Source: Paenibacillus silvae (lineage in GTDB: Bacteria > Bacillota > Bacilli > Paenibacillales > Paenibacillaceae). From it: DNA of 64,000 bases. Positions 51,493 to 59,676 of the stretch are shown here, in pieces. Position numbers and translations under genes: made by a program. The notes below the pieces were generated by a model. That model was not told the DNA's origin. It did no database searches and was given only the letters and a program-made list of their open reading frames with translations. The stretch's first letter is position 1. Every line of letters begins with the position of its first letter. Location of the stretch: contig NZ_BMFU01000001.1 of the NCBI RefSeq assembly GCF_014639235.1, positions 930,001 through 994,000 on the forward strand, read 5' to 3'.

Positions 51493-52515
51493 CTACCCTA
51501 TACCGTATATCAAACCTAAATTGTCCATATTCAGAAAGCCAACTTTATATCTTGAATAGGCGTACGAACCATCGGGTTGCCTACCTACGTTATAATGCTC
51601 ACAGATCTTATAGTATTCTTCTCTCTCTAGTTTTCCATGCTTGATATACAAATCTCTTGCCATTTTAAGCATTCCACTATTCCTAATGTTTGTGACAGTT
51701 AGTTGTGGCAAGTTGTACCACTCAGCAATTTTAGTCAACCTAGACTGGACAAGATACTTTGTCGTTGGCTCATCAAGACTTTGCTTAATTTTCGAGCTTA
51801 CAGCAGATCTGACTATATAATCATTATCAATCAATTCGTTTGAATCAATTTTGATGTTCGATTTAAGAACACCATTATTTTTAATGTATCTCTCTTCTTG
51901 ATTTGCAATCCTAAGAATATTGTATAGGTAGTCTGATACCGCTATATCCCTGATTTCTCTACCCTTACGACCATCATTGAAGAGCATTATTTTATATCTT
52001 ATTTCGTCATTTTCTCGTATTTGAGTAATATGCTCCATCTTCATATTAAGCAGCTCACTATTTTCTTTGCCCATGATACCTTCAAATATAGCCTGTACTA
52101 TAGCTTTATCCTGAAAGTTTAAACATCCATCAACAACATTTCCTATATCTTCTTCGCTGAAGAGTGTAGGATTGCTGTCATCTAAAAACTGAATATAAAG
52201 TCTATTTCCTTTTACAGCATCAAGCGGATTTATATTGTCCTTACGTAAATCCTGCTCAATAGCCCAACGAATATAATTCTGAATGATGCTCACTGTGCTT
52301 CTGACAGTAGCAAGTTTAGTGGACTGCAATAGGAGCAATACTTGTTTGATTTCATTTAAATTAAAATCATATAAGTCCATTTCTAACCGTTCTTCGATAG
52401 CCGATGCTCTACGAAGTACTCTAGAATATGCTTCTTTTGTATTCTCATTCTGTCTTTGCAGGAATCGCTCTTTCTGCGACTCGTTGTATAGATGATCATC
52501 ATATATCTTATTCAC
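51493..52515 (-). CDS. Tyrosine-recombinase-like repressor (SPbeta MrpR/YopR type)
   Basis: 340 residues from GTG after AGAGGGG. It has an integrase-like N-terminal domain (ENTKEAYSRVLRRASAIEER) and a catalytic-like domain (ILRIANQEERYIK; NIRNSGMLKMARDLYIKHG), but no His-x-x-Arg or Tyr nucleophile motif I can see. This is typical of the SPbeta master repressor MrpR, an integrase fold used as repressor. It overlaps the upstream DndB-like gene closely, one operon. Likely keeps the element dormant; homology is inferred, not searched. Confidence 0.6.
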   Translation of the reverse strand: MNKIYDDHLYNESQKERFLQRQNENTKEAYSRVLRRASAIEERLEMDLYDFNLNEIKQVLLLLQSTKLATVRSTVSIIQNYIRWAIEQDLRKDNINPLDAVKGNRLYIQFLDDSNPTLFSEEDIGNVVDGCLNFQDKAIVQAIFEGIMGKENSELLNMKMEHITQIRENDEIRYKIMLFNDGRKGREIRDIAVSDYLYNILRIANQEERYIKNNGVLKSNIKIDSNELIDNDYIVRSAVSSKIKQSLDEPTTKYLVQSRLTKIAEWYNLPQLTVTNIRNSGMLKMARDLYIKHGKLEREEYYKICEHYNVGRQPDGSYAYSRYKVGFLNMDNLGLIYGIG

Positions 52516-52517
52516 TG

Positions 52518-53843
52518 TTATTCCCCTCTGAGCTTAGATTCAAAGTGATTAATTATTTGATTACGGATACGTTTGTTTCCTGTGAGTGATTTCTTGGCAT
52601 TTAGAAGTATCTCAAGTTCTTTATAGTCAGAAATAATACAGTTCACATATTGTTCTATCTGATCTAATCCTATATCAAGATCTTTCATGAACTTAGATAA
52701 AACAATGTATCCTATAAACATCAATGGATGGCTCATAATTGGAGTTTTACGCTTATCAGCGTCAATTGAAAACTCTTCTGGATAACTTCCAACCAAATAA
52801 GTAAAGAAATCATTGAGATAATTTGAAGTTTTAATTACGTCTAATTGTCTGTCGAAATGATACATGCGGTCAATTGAGAAACTCATGATATCAAAAGTAG
52901 TCAACTCACCAGCCAAATCATTTACTGTCGTTGCTGAAGCAATCTGCTTTCCAATTTCTGATTTCCTCTGGAGAATGGCAACCACCTTGTCCGACATTCT
53001 TTCCTGTGCAAGCTCATCTCTTCTTTCCTTCTTCAATACGTTAATTGTATTGATCTGACCAAAATACTTTTGAGCTGTCTCATGGTCATATGACCTAATA
53101 GAAAGTATCATGTCTAAATCTAAATTAGGATTCATCTGTAAAGCTGCTATAGCACCCTTTAAGCGGTGGAAACCATCGAGTATAGATATAACTGCCCCAT
53201 CGTTAATAGTTAGCGTTCTAGAGTCCTCATAGTACGCCACAGGATCAACTTCTGTCGAGAATACATTAAGTGTAATCATATCTTCAAAGTAGTGATTAGC
53301 AGCCATTTTAGATGCAATCCTCTTAACACTCGCCTTATTGACAATTGGTGTTTTGACGACTCCTTCAGACTGGTTAACTGCATATTTAGCACCACGTTGA
53401 GTTTCGTAATCGTACACAATTAATTGACTCTCAGACATCCTCACTAAATCTGTAATAGCAATTTTAGTTATGTAGCTGTCATATTTAAGCATGGTAGTGT
53501 CTGAAAATGAAATAGGTAATTCCATTCTTTTCTGAAGTATAGATTTAAGGTTATCCTGAGCATCTCTTATCTCACGTTTACCGAAAAGTTGGTTTGGATC
53601 TAATTGCTCCTTACCTGTCACATTAAATAAAGCTTGGCATACACCGTACAATATTGAAGCATCAATTTGTGTAATGTATTGTGAAACATACTCTGCTTTT
53701 TTCAATAGTGAGTCGATTACTTCTACAGAAATATTCAGTTCAATAAGCTGATATTTAAATTGATACTTTAGTTTCTTCGAATCGCTTATTTCTTCAAGTT
53801 GTGTAATGATTAATTTCTCAATTTCTGATCTGTCTATTTTCAT
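52518..53843 (-). CDS. DndB/DGQHR-like protein
   Basis: 441 residues from ATG 53,843 (AAGGAG nine bases upstream). ISILDGFHRLKGAIAALQMN contains Asp-Gly-x-His-Arg, and FGQINTINVLKKERRDELAQ is the second family motif of DndB/DGQHR proteins, which bind DNA and act as regulators of DNA modification. In SPbeta-type elements a related protein is encoded beside MrpR; this arrangement is similar. It is immediately upstream of and coupled to the MrpR-like gene. Confidence 0.68.
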   Translation of the reverse strand: MKIDRSEIEKLIITQLEEISDSKKLKYQFKYQLIELNISVEVIDSLLKKAEYVSQYITQIDASILYGVCQALFNVTGKEQLDPNQLFGKREIRDAQDNLKSILQKRMELPISFSDTTMLKYDSYITKIAITDLVRMSESQLIVYDYETQRGAKYAVNQSEGVVKTPIVNKASVKRIASKMAANHYFEDMITLNVFSTEVDPVAYYEDSRTLTINDGAVISILDGFHRLKGAIAALQMNPNLDLDMILSIRSYDHETAQKYFGQINTINVLKKERRDELAQERMSDKVVAILQRKSEIGKQIASATTVNDLAGELTTFDIMSFSIDRMYHFDRQLDVIKTSNYLNDFFTYLVGSYPEEFSIDADKRKTPIMSHPLMFIGYIVLSKFMKDLDIGLDQIEQYVNCIISDYKELEILLNAKKSLTGNKRIRNQIINHFESKLRGE

Positions 53844-53955
53844 ATGCATGAACTCCTTCCATACATATAATATGGTATCACAATTAAACTAAAATAACAT
53901 GGTTAAGTAAAATTTTGCGATTCAATTGATGACACTGTTTCAATGAACATTACAC

Positions 53956-54007
53956 TTCCGAAATTCGGAACTCGTTCTTAAAGTTAGGGTGTCATCAAGT
54001 GACACCC
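53956..54007. promoter_or_regulatory. Two palindromes in front of the repressor operon
   Basis: TTCCGAA-A-TTCGGAA (53,956-53,970) and GGGTGTCA-TCAAG-TGACACCC (53,987-54,007) lie 110-165 bp upstream of the DndB-like/MrpR-like operon. Both are perfect. Candidate repressor-binding sites; the second may also be a terminator-like hairpin. Confidence 0.55.
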
Positions 54008-54106
54008 AGAGACACGATTATATAGAGCTAGGAGTGGCTGTGTTTGATTTTTAGGAGCTAGATGAACAATTATAAGGCAAATAAAAAACAGCCGTGTGAG
54101 GGCTGC

Positions 54107-54307
54107 CTAGAAGTTTATTGTTGGTATCTGTGGTTTAAGCGGTGCAAGAACTGATGCTATAAAGCCTGATAAATGTTCAAATGAGTATCCAATAAGATCG
54201 CCCACACCTTGATAGCTATAGTCTGTCTTGTAAGCAATGTAAAATAAGATAAGAAATGCAGAACCGCCGAAAAGAATAAGCTTGTCCTTTAAAGATAATG
54301 ATCCCAT
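54107..54307 (-). CDS. Small membrane protein
   Basis: 66 residues with one strong membrane helix (LILFGGSAFLILFYIAYK) and a second weak hydrophobic stretch. GGGGAG precedes the ATG. It is at the element end next to the repressor operon. Function unknown. Confidence 0.68.
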   Translation of the reverse strand: MGSLSLKDKLILFGGSAFLILFYIAYKTDYSYQGVGDLIGYSFEHLSGFIASVLAPLKPQIPTINF

Positions 54308-54502
54308 GTAAAAACTCCCCTTATTATATAGGAATACTATACCATGTAACTATAGTATGTTTGCAAATCACAAGTATTTAAACTTACGATTTAATAATCG
54401 CTCTTATTACATATAGAGTTTAGTCCTACACTATATGTACAGTGGATGTTTTCTTAATTGCTTTTCGTGTTTTATTTGATCCCCTAACCAACTTTTCGAG
54501 AG

Positions 54503-54769
54503 TCAATTTCCCTTTAAGAATAAGAGTTGCTCCATCTTCAATCTTACCTTGTTTTGCGTGTACATCATCTTGACGATATGCGCCACCAGGCGCAGATTGT
54601 GTTCAATAAGCAGATTGCGCGAATGGGCATTGCCTTCTGCCATAAGGCGCAGATGTTTGGCTTCGTCATCCTCAGCAAGCGGCTGGGGAAACGCATTGTT
54701 TTTGACATACGAGACAAGTAACGTTAACTCTTTAATGAACAGGGCAATTGCGGTAAACAATCCGGGCAC
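54503..54769 (-). CDS. sigK: sigK 5' segment (codons 1-67 plus element-derived tail)
   Basis: From GTG at 54,769 with GGAGGTG six bases upstream: PGLFTAIALFIKELTLLVSY, then VKNNAFPQPL and EHNLRLVAHIVK, the start of sporulation sigma K. At 54,573-54,568 it crosses into the element and ends at 54,503 after a 21-codon foreign tail. The pro-sequence typical of B. subtilis pro-SigK is present as a hydrophobic N-terminus. Excision would fuse it in frame to the segment at 22,088. Confidence 0.93.
   Translation of the reverse strand: MPGLFTAIALFIKELTLLVSYVKNNAFPQPLAEDDEAKHLRLMAEGNAHSRNLLIEHNLRLVAHIVKMMYTQNKVRLKMEQLLFLKGN
54546..54567 (-). other. Attachment-site arm, far side
   Basis: Minus strand TGATGTACACGCAAAACAAG plus GT, next to TCAAGA. 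Partner of the arm at 22,094-22,115; 17 of 22 positions match when inverted. Confidence 0.85.
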
Positions 54770-54832
54770 AGATGACACCTCCTGCAGTTTTACAACGATC
54801 TGGCCTGAGCACACAAGGGAACAGGGTCGATC

Positions 54833-54862
54833 TATTGTATGTGGGCAGGGGCCCATAAGTGC
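54833..54862 (-). promoter_or_regulatory. Sporulation-type promoter of sigK
   Basis: Minus strand CATACAATA (54,841-54,833) fits both the sigma-E -10 (CATACANT) and the sigma-K -10 (CATANNNTA). An AC (54,860-54,859) lies about 17 bp upstream, as in sigma-K promoters. This agrees with sigK being started by sigma E and then autoregulated. Confidence 0.6.
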
Positions 54863-55113
54863 ACGTACCATTGAAAAACACATGAGCTTTATGAGGCCCT
54901 CGTATTAGCGGAAAATACGAACGGATTCTCTCTCTCGATCTTTTGTTCGATTACTGTAAATAAATGTTGTTAAATTGATTTTTTTACCTTATTATAGTCT
55001 CGAAAGGAGGAAATATATTCCATTTACAAAGAGGTAAGACGCCTCATTTTTACCATGCTTTCTTGCACTCTTGTTTATCTGCAAACTACTTTATTTTCTG
55101 GGAGGAAAATAGT

Positions 55114-57861
55114 ATGCACAACCTGTACGCCTCATTCAAGAAGTCCTGGGTTTCTATTTTAGTTCTCTCTCTCTTGCTTCCTATGCTCACAGGAATTTGG
55201 CCCTCACATGTTTATAGTGCATCTAACAACGAATCAACAATAACAATAACAGCAGATAATGAATTCACTTTATATGTTAACGGAAAAACGATTGGCACGG
55301 GGAACGATTGGACCAAAGCGTATACCTTCCAGGTACCGATCCAGTCAGGGAATAACGTTGTTGCAGTCAAAGCGACGGATTGGGGCAGCTACGCCGGGTT
55401 CCTCGCTGATCTCCGTTATATGGAAGACAGTATCGTCACGGATATGAACTGGAAAGTGTCTGAACACTATGCGAGCGGCTGGGAAGATTCCAAATTTGAT
55501 GATTCTGCCTGGTCCAGAGCCAGCGACTTTGGCCGATATGGCGCATCGCCATGGAATCAGATCGCAGGTATGCCAGACGACACGAGCGCACACTGGATCT
55601 GGGCTGGCAATAGTAATATAAACACACCAAGCACTGAGGTCTATTTCCGAATTTCGTTTAATGTTAGCGAAGATGGCGCATCCATTATTAATCCTTTTCA
55701 ATCCTCAGGACAGTTCGAACAAGTCGAGTACCAGCTCAAGCCTAACCTTCCTATGCCCTCGGTCATCTCGCAAAAATTGCCTGTAGTTGATAACGTTTTT
55801 GAAAATGTTGAAGAGAAGGGCAGCCTGCTGCTTACGTCCAACGAGGCGGAGCCATTAGCCTCCAGTCTGTCTCCAGGGCAAATTTTCCTTGATGAACATG
55901 CGGCTCGTGCGATCAAAATAACCAGTGCCAGCCGCAGCTCGGATGGAACATTAATTGAATACACCACACCAGGCGTTGAGGAACTGTTCGATCATTACGA
56001 CATCCCCGAGCAGGAAGTTTCTTTGGAGGAACGCAACATCGTCATACCCGATCCGGATATGGTGCTGGATGAACCGGGGCTGATTCAGACAACAGAAGCT
56101 GACACGTTAGCCGTTGAATCGGAGCAAGCCGACTCTACATCGATTAAGCAAATTCAGATCGACTCCTCTGTCACCGGTTCAACCGAAAACGCAACCGAAA
56201 ATTTTGACGAGTTCCAAAGTGAGTCTTTGTCTTCGCAAACGAAAACGGCTTCAGATGATGCCGAGGCCATTCAATTGAACGAGATCACGCAAGGGACAGC
56301 AAGCAATGATTTTGCCAACTGCCGCAAATCCGGGAATGAATTCATCTGTGATTTCAAGAAAGTGCTCGTGAACCAGCAAAATGCAAACGGCAACAAGGTC
56401 TTTGTCGAAGCAGGCGGCAAGCTCACATTAATCACACCTAAAATTACAGGTAAATACAAAGCTTTAGGCAATTATGACCTTAAATTCACAGCAGGTGAGA
56501 AAGCCAATATTTATCTAAAAGGCGAAGCCAAATTCAAGAAAGAAGTTAAAGTTCCCATCATGGGATTCAATGTCGAAGCAGGCAAGCTGGGCTCGGTTTC
56601 TGTCGGGGTATTCCTCGTCATCGGTGTTGACGGGAACGTTACATTTGAATTTCAGGTCGATCAAGGCTACACCGTTACGGCGGGTGTCAAGGGAAAAACA
56701 GTTGCATTTATCCCGATCCAGATCAAGCCATACAGCAGTGTGGATCGATATCTGACGGTCACACACAAGATCGAAGGACAGATTACAGCATGGGCAGGCG
56801 CCAAAGCTGAAGTGGGCCTGAAGCTCGTTGGCAAAAAGATACTGGAGCTGAGTGTTTTTGCGGGCATTGAGGGAACGGGCAAATGGACAAGCAGCAACGA
56901 TGTACCAAGCACCATGTCACTAACCATCGATGCACTTGTAAAGGGGGAAGGGGCTGTACTGAATAAATCCTTCAAGCTGTTTGAACTGCGATGGAATCTG
57001 GTCAAACTGGTGAAGAATCCTTCAACCAATCCTGGCATAGGAACCAATCTGGCACGGAATGCATCCATAACCGTAGATTCAACCTTCCCGGGCTACTCGG
57101 CTTCCCGGATCAACGACGGTGACCGTAACACATCTCTTGGCGAGAGCTACAGCTGGGCCAATAATCGAAATACACCCTTGCCTCAATATGTCGTTGTAGA
57201 TATGCAGACAGCTCAAACGATTAACCGCATTGATCTGTACACTTCCCAAGGCTATGCGCTTGCGGATTACGACCTGCAATATTGGAATGGCTCAACCTGG
57301 GTGAATCTGGTTCAGATTACAGGTAATCAGGAGCTGATGCGTTCCCATACATTTAATGCTGTAGACACAACCAAGGTTCGTGTTGTTGCTCGCAAAGGGC
57401 CAAGTCACCAGCCGGGTTATGTTCGGATTAATGAGCTCGAAATCTATGGCAGCCCTAACCTTGCACGCACGGCAACCATAACAGCAGACTCCACCTTCAG
57501 CGGATACTCTACAGCCAGAATCAACGATGGTGATCGCAGTACAGCTCTCGGCGGTGCTTCCAGTTGGGCAAACAATGCCAACACTGCTTTACCACAGAAC
57601 GTAACCCTCGATCTTGGGCAGAGCAAACAGGTAAGTAAAGTTGATCTGTACACAAGTCAAGGTTATGTAATGTCTGATTATGATGTGGAATACTGGAACG
57701 GTTCAAGCTGGGTATCACTTGTGAAGATCACAAACAACACCAACGTATACCGCTCACATAGCTTTAGTCCGATCAACACTTCCAAAATAAAAATTGTGTG
57801 CAAAAAAGGGCCTTCGCATCAAGCCGGATATGTCCGAATCAATGAACTCGAAATATACTAA
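55114..57861 (+). CDS. Secreted protein with two discoidin (F5/8 type C) domains
   Basis: 915 residues from ATG 55,114 (GGGAGG eight bases upstream). Signal peptide (SWVSILVLSLLLPMLTGIWP S), then a jelly-roll carbohydrate-binding-like domain (about 45-195), a middle region of unknown type, and two similar C-terminal galactose-binding-like domains of about 135 residues (ARNASITVDSTFPGYSASRI and ARTATITADSTFSGYSTARI). Two nearly identical modules suggest binding of polysaccharide or glycoprotein at the cell surface. Confidence 0.85.
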   Translation: MHNLYASFKKSWVSILVLSLLLPMLTGIWPSHVYSASNNESTITITADNEFTLYVNGKTIGTGNDWTKAYTFQVPIQSGNNVVAVKATDWGSYAGFLADLRYMEDSIVTDMNWKVSEHYASGWEDSKFDDSAWSRASDFGRYGASPWNQIAGMPDDTSAHWIWAGNSNINTPSTEVYFRISFNVSEDGASIINPFQSSGQFEQVEYQLKPNLPMPSVISQKLPVVDNVFENVEEKGSLLLTSNEAEPLASSLSPGQIFLDEHAARAIKITSASRSSDGTLIEYTTPGVEELFDHYDIPEQEVSLEERNIVIPDPDMVLDEPGLIQTTEADTLAVESEQADSTSIKQIQIDSSVTGSTENATENFDEFQSESLSSQTKTASDDAEAIQLNEITQGTASNDFANCRKSGNEFICDFKKVLVNQQNANGNKVFVEAGGKLTLITPKITGKYKALGNYDLKFTAGEKANIYLKGEAKFKKEVKVPIMGFNVEAGKLGSVSVGVFLVIGVDGNVTFEFQVDQGYTVTAGVKGKTVAFIPIQIKPYSSVDRYLTVTHKIEGQITAWAGAKAEVGLKLVGKKILELSVFAGIEGTGKWTSSNDVPSTMSLTIDALVKGEGAVLNKSFKLFELRWNLVKLVKNPSTNPGIGTNLARNASITVDSTFPGYSASRINDGDRNTSLGESYSWANNRNTPLPQYVVVDMQTAQTINRIDLYTSQGYALADYDLQYWNGSTWVNLVQITGNQELMRSHTFNAVDTTKVRVVARKGPSHQPGYVRINELEIYGSPNLARTATITADSTFSGYSTARINDGDRSTALGGASSWANNANTALPQNVTLDLGQSKQVSKVDLYTSQGYVMSDYDVEYWNGSSWVSLVKITNNTNVYRSHSFSPINTSKIKIVCKKGPSHQAGYVRINELEIY

Positions 57862-57881
57862 GTTGAGCTAATCAATCAAAC

Positions 57882-57931
57882 ATCCTCCGGGGGAACCGCC
57901 AGAACATGTGCGGCGGCGTACCCCGGAGGAT
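57882..57931. terminator. Large hairpin between convergent genes
   Basis: 11-bp stem ATCCTCCGGGG/CCCCGGAGGAT with inner GC-rich pairing. No clear T-run; a bidirectional terminator-like structure. Confidence 0.6.
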
Positions 57932-57933
57932 TG

Positions 57934-58119
57934 TTATGTCGGCAATTGCACGGTAATAATCGACCCGACTCGCTGCAAGAGCACAAACTCCTTCTCAACA
58001 CTTTCAACAAAGTATTTTTTCTCCCCCAGCAAAATGACATCATTTTCAGCCAACGGCACCTCACTTTTGAAATAGATTACATTGTCTGTTTCACGGAAAG
58101 CGCCCCTGTAATATATCAT
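57934..58119 (-). CDS. Small beta-barrel-like protein
   Basis: 61 residues (MIYYRGAFRETDNVIYFKSE ...). AGAGGG lies five bases before the ATG. A short protein seen in Paenibacillus; function unknown. Confidence 0.65.
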   Translation of the reverse strand: MIYYRGAFRETDNVIYFKSEVPLAENDVILLGEKKYFVESVEKEFVLLQRVGSIITVQLPT

Positions 58120-58221
58120 CTCATCCCTCTCTTTCTTCCCACCGCTATGTACTCTTTATTCTATATTATAATATCTCTCCTCCTTATTTGAATCTGCTTC
58201 AAATTGCTGTATAACACAAAA

Positions 58222-58257
58222 GCCTCAGATTCTGTATCACACAGAACTGAGGCTGCT
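58222..58257 (-). terminator. Intrinsic terminator of the esterase gene
   Basis: GCCTCAG...CTGAGGC stem with inner TTCTGT/ACAGAA and a TTTTG tail on the minus strand. Confidence 0.88.
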
Positions 58258-58326
58258 GCTCATCCGACTCACTTCAACACTGAACGTGGTCTATGGATGA
58301 TTCCTTTTGGATGGAATAAAGTGTAC

Positions 58327-59274
58327 TTATTTGAAAATACGTTGAGAGAATTGATACAATCCGCTATTCCAAACTTTCGGCTCATGTCCGCCTACATCTT
58401 GATACCAGATGTGTGGAACGTTCATACTGCTGAGACCATTTTTAAAGTTCTGGCTTACCCACAACAGACCATCACTTCCTCCGCAGGAAATCCAGAGCAA
58501 TTTCAGTTTGCTGGCTGCCTGTCCAGGATTCGTGATCAATTGGTTCACAGGCTTCGTATTTGGTGCTGCCGAGAAGGCACCCACATAAGCGAACGTATCC
58601 AGATTCTTCAATCCAAAATTGAGAGATTGTCCGCCACCCATGGACAGACCGGCAAGCGCACGATTGTTCTTATCCTTGTACACCGGATAATTAGCTTCGA
58701 TATGAGGGATGAGGTCCTTGAGCAGATCCTGCTCGAACCGTTCAAACGCGGCGACCTTATCCGGTGCATAAATGTCACCTATCGGGCGATCATCCTTCAT
58801 CGCACGGCCATTCGGCATAACCACGATCATATCGGACAGCTTGCCTTCTGAATACAGGTTGTCCAGAATGTTCTTCGGTTTCATCGCATTAACCCATTCG
58901 TACTCGTCCCCGCCAATACCATGCAGGAGGTACAGAACACTATACTTTTTGTTTGGTGTATAACCAGGCGGCGTGTACACCATTGCCTTTCTTGCATTGC
59001 CAACAGTCGTGGAATAATACGTAATCAGATTTGTGTTGCCATGCGGAATGTTGTTCCGATATCCATCATACCCGGGTGGTGCAGGCACAACCGGAGTGTT
59101 GGCCAGCGCATTCTGACCTGTAATATCTGCAGTGTTTACTGCACCCTGATCAACCGTGGCTTGGATCGCAGCCGGGGCTGTACCTTCACTTGTTTCAGCT
59201 GCCGATGCCATCGTTGGAACGAGAAGTGCAGCTGTGATCGAAAGACTTAAAATACGGGACAGACGTTTATTCAT
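58327..59274 (-). CDS. Secreted alpha/beta-hydrolase esterase
   Basis: 315 residues from ATG 59,274 (AAGGAG ten bases upstream). Signal peptide (LSRILSLSITAALLVPTMAS A). The esterase D/feruloyl-esterase-like domain has VLYLLHGIGGDEYEW (oxyanion region), the nucleophile in GLSMGGGQSLNFG, Asp and final His (GGHEPKVWN). Similar to Fes/XynZ-type esterases that free hydroxycinnamates from plant cell walls. Confidence 0.9.
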   Translation of the reverse strand: MNKRLSRILSLSITAALLVPTMASAAETSEGTAPAAIQATVDQGAVNTADITGQNALANTPVVPAPPGYDGYRNNIPHGNTNLITYYSTTVGNARKAMVYTPPGYTPNKKYSVLYLLHGIGGDEYEWVNAMKPKNILDNLYSEGKLSDMIVVMPNGRAMKDDRPIGDIYAPDKVAAFERFEQDLLKDLIPHIEANYPVYKDKNNRALAGLSMGGGQSLNFGLKNLDTFAYVGAFSAAPNTKPVNQLITNPGQAASKLKLLWISCGGSDGLLWVSQNFKNGLSSMNVPHIWYQDVGGHEPKVWNSGLYQFSQRIFK

Positions 59275-59620
59275 CAATATCATTCTCCTTTAACATTGGA
59301 TTTCAAAACGTGCACTCACCTTGCAGTGCAGCTATTTAGCTGCACCCCTACTTGAAAGCCCTTACAATATAAAGTGAAGTTCCTCCCTTCCGCAAATAAT
59401 CGCACCTCTGTCTGCCTTTTTTCACAAACGCAAAAACAGACATCCTCCAATCAAATTTTACAAAGAATTCCATTTACCACTCCATTATATCACCGATCTT
59501 GTTATGTACATCAACCAAATACTTAAAAAACCATACCTCTTACTTTGAAAAATATACCTATTTTTTAAGAAAACGAATATATGCCTATGCGTCTCATTCT
59601 CTTTACATAAGCTGAACAAC
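59275..59620. other. Intergenic region, no gene seen
   Basis: AT-rich, with no promoter I can place with confidence and no open frame with a ribosome site. Confidence 0.6.
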
Positions 59621-59633
59621 AAAGCCTCCGTTT

Positions 59634-59657
59634 CCCGTTTCAAGAGAAAACAGAGGC
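59634..59657 (-). terminator. Terminator of the MFS transporter gene
   Basis: GCCTC...GAGGC stem with inner GTTTTC/GGAAAC pairing and a TTTGTTG tail on the minus strand. Confidence 0.82.
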
Positions 59658-59676
59658 CTTGTCCAGTACTTTGACT

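Larger units (their letters stand above)
22088..54573. mobile_element. 32.48-kb intervening element in sigK (skin-like)
   Basis: Both ends carry TCAAGA on the minus strand (22,093-22,088 and 54,573-54,568), flanked outside by sigK codons 68-114 and 1-67. Deleting between them joins Lys67 to Lys68 in frame. The element has AT-rich genes, a large serine recombinase at its left edge, and internal att arms forming a 22-bp imperfect inverted repeat. This matches developmental sigK elements such as B. subtilis skin, although the insertion codon is different. SPbeta-like regulators (MrpR-like) suggest a degenerate prophage origin; no capsid or tail operon remains. Confidence 0.92.

Noticed and set aside
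54503..54567. Foreign tail of the sigK 5' piece as an authentic gene end
   Set aside because: It is only the reading-through of the element arm after the crossover core; it has no meaning as SigK sequence.
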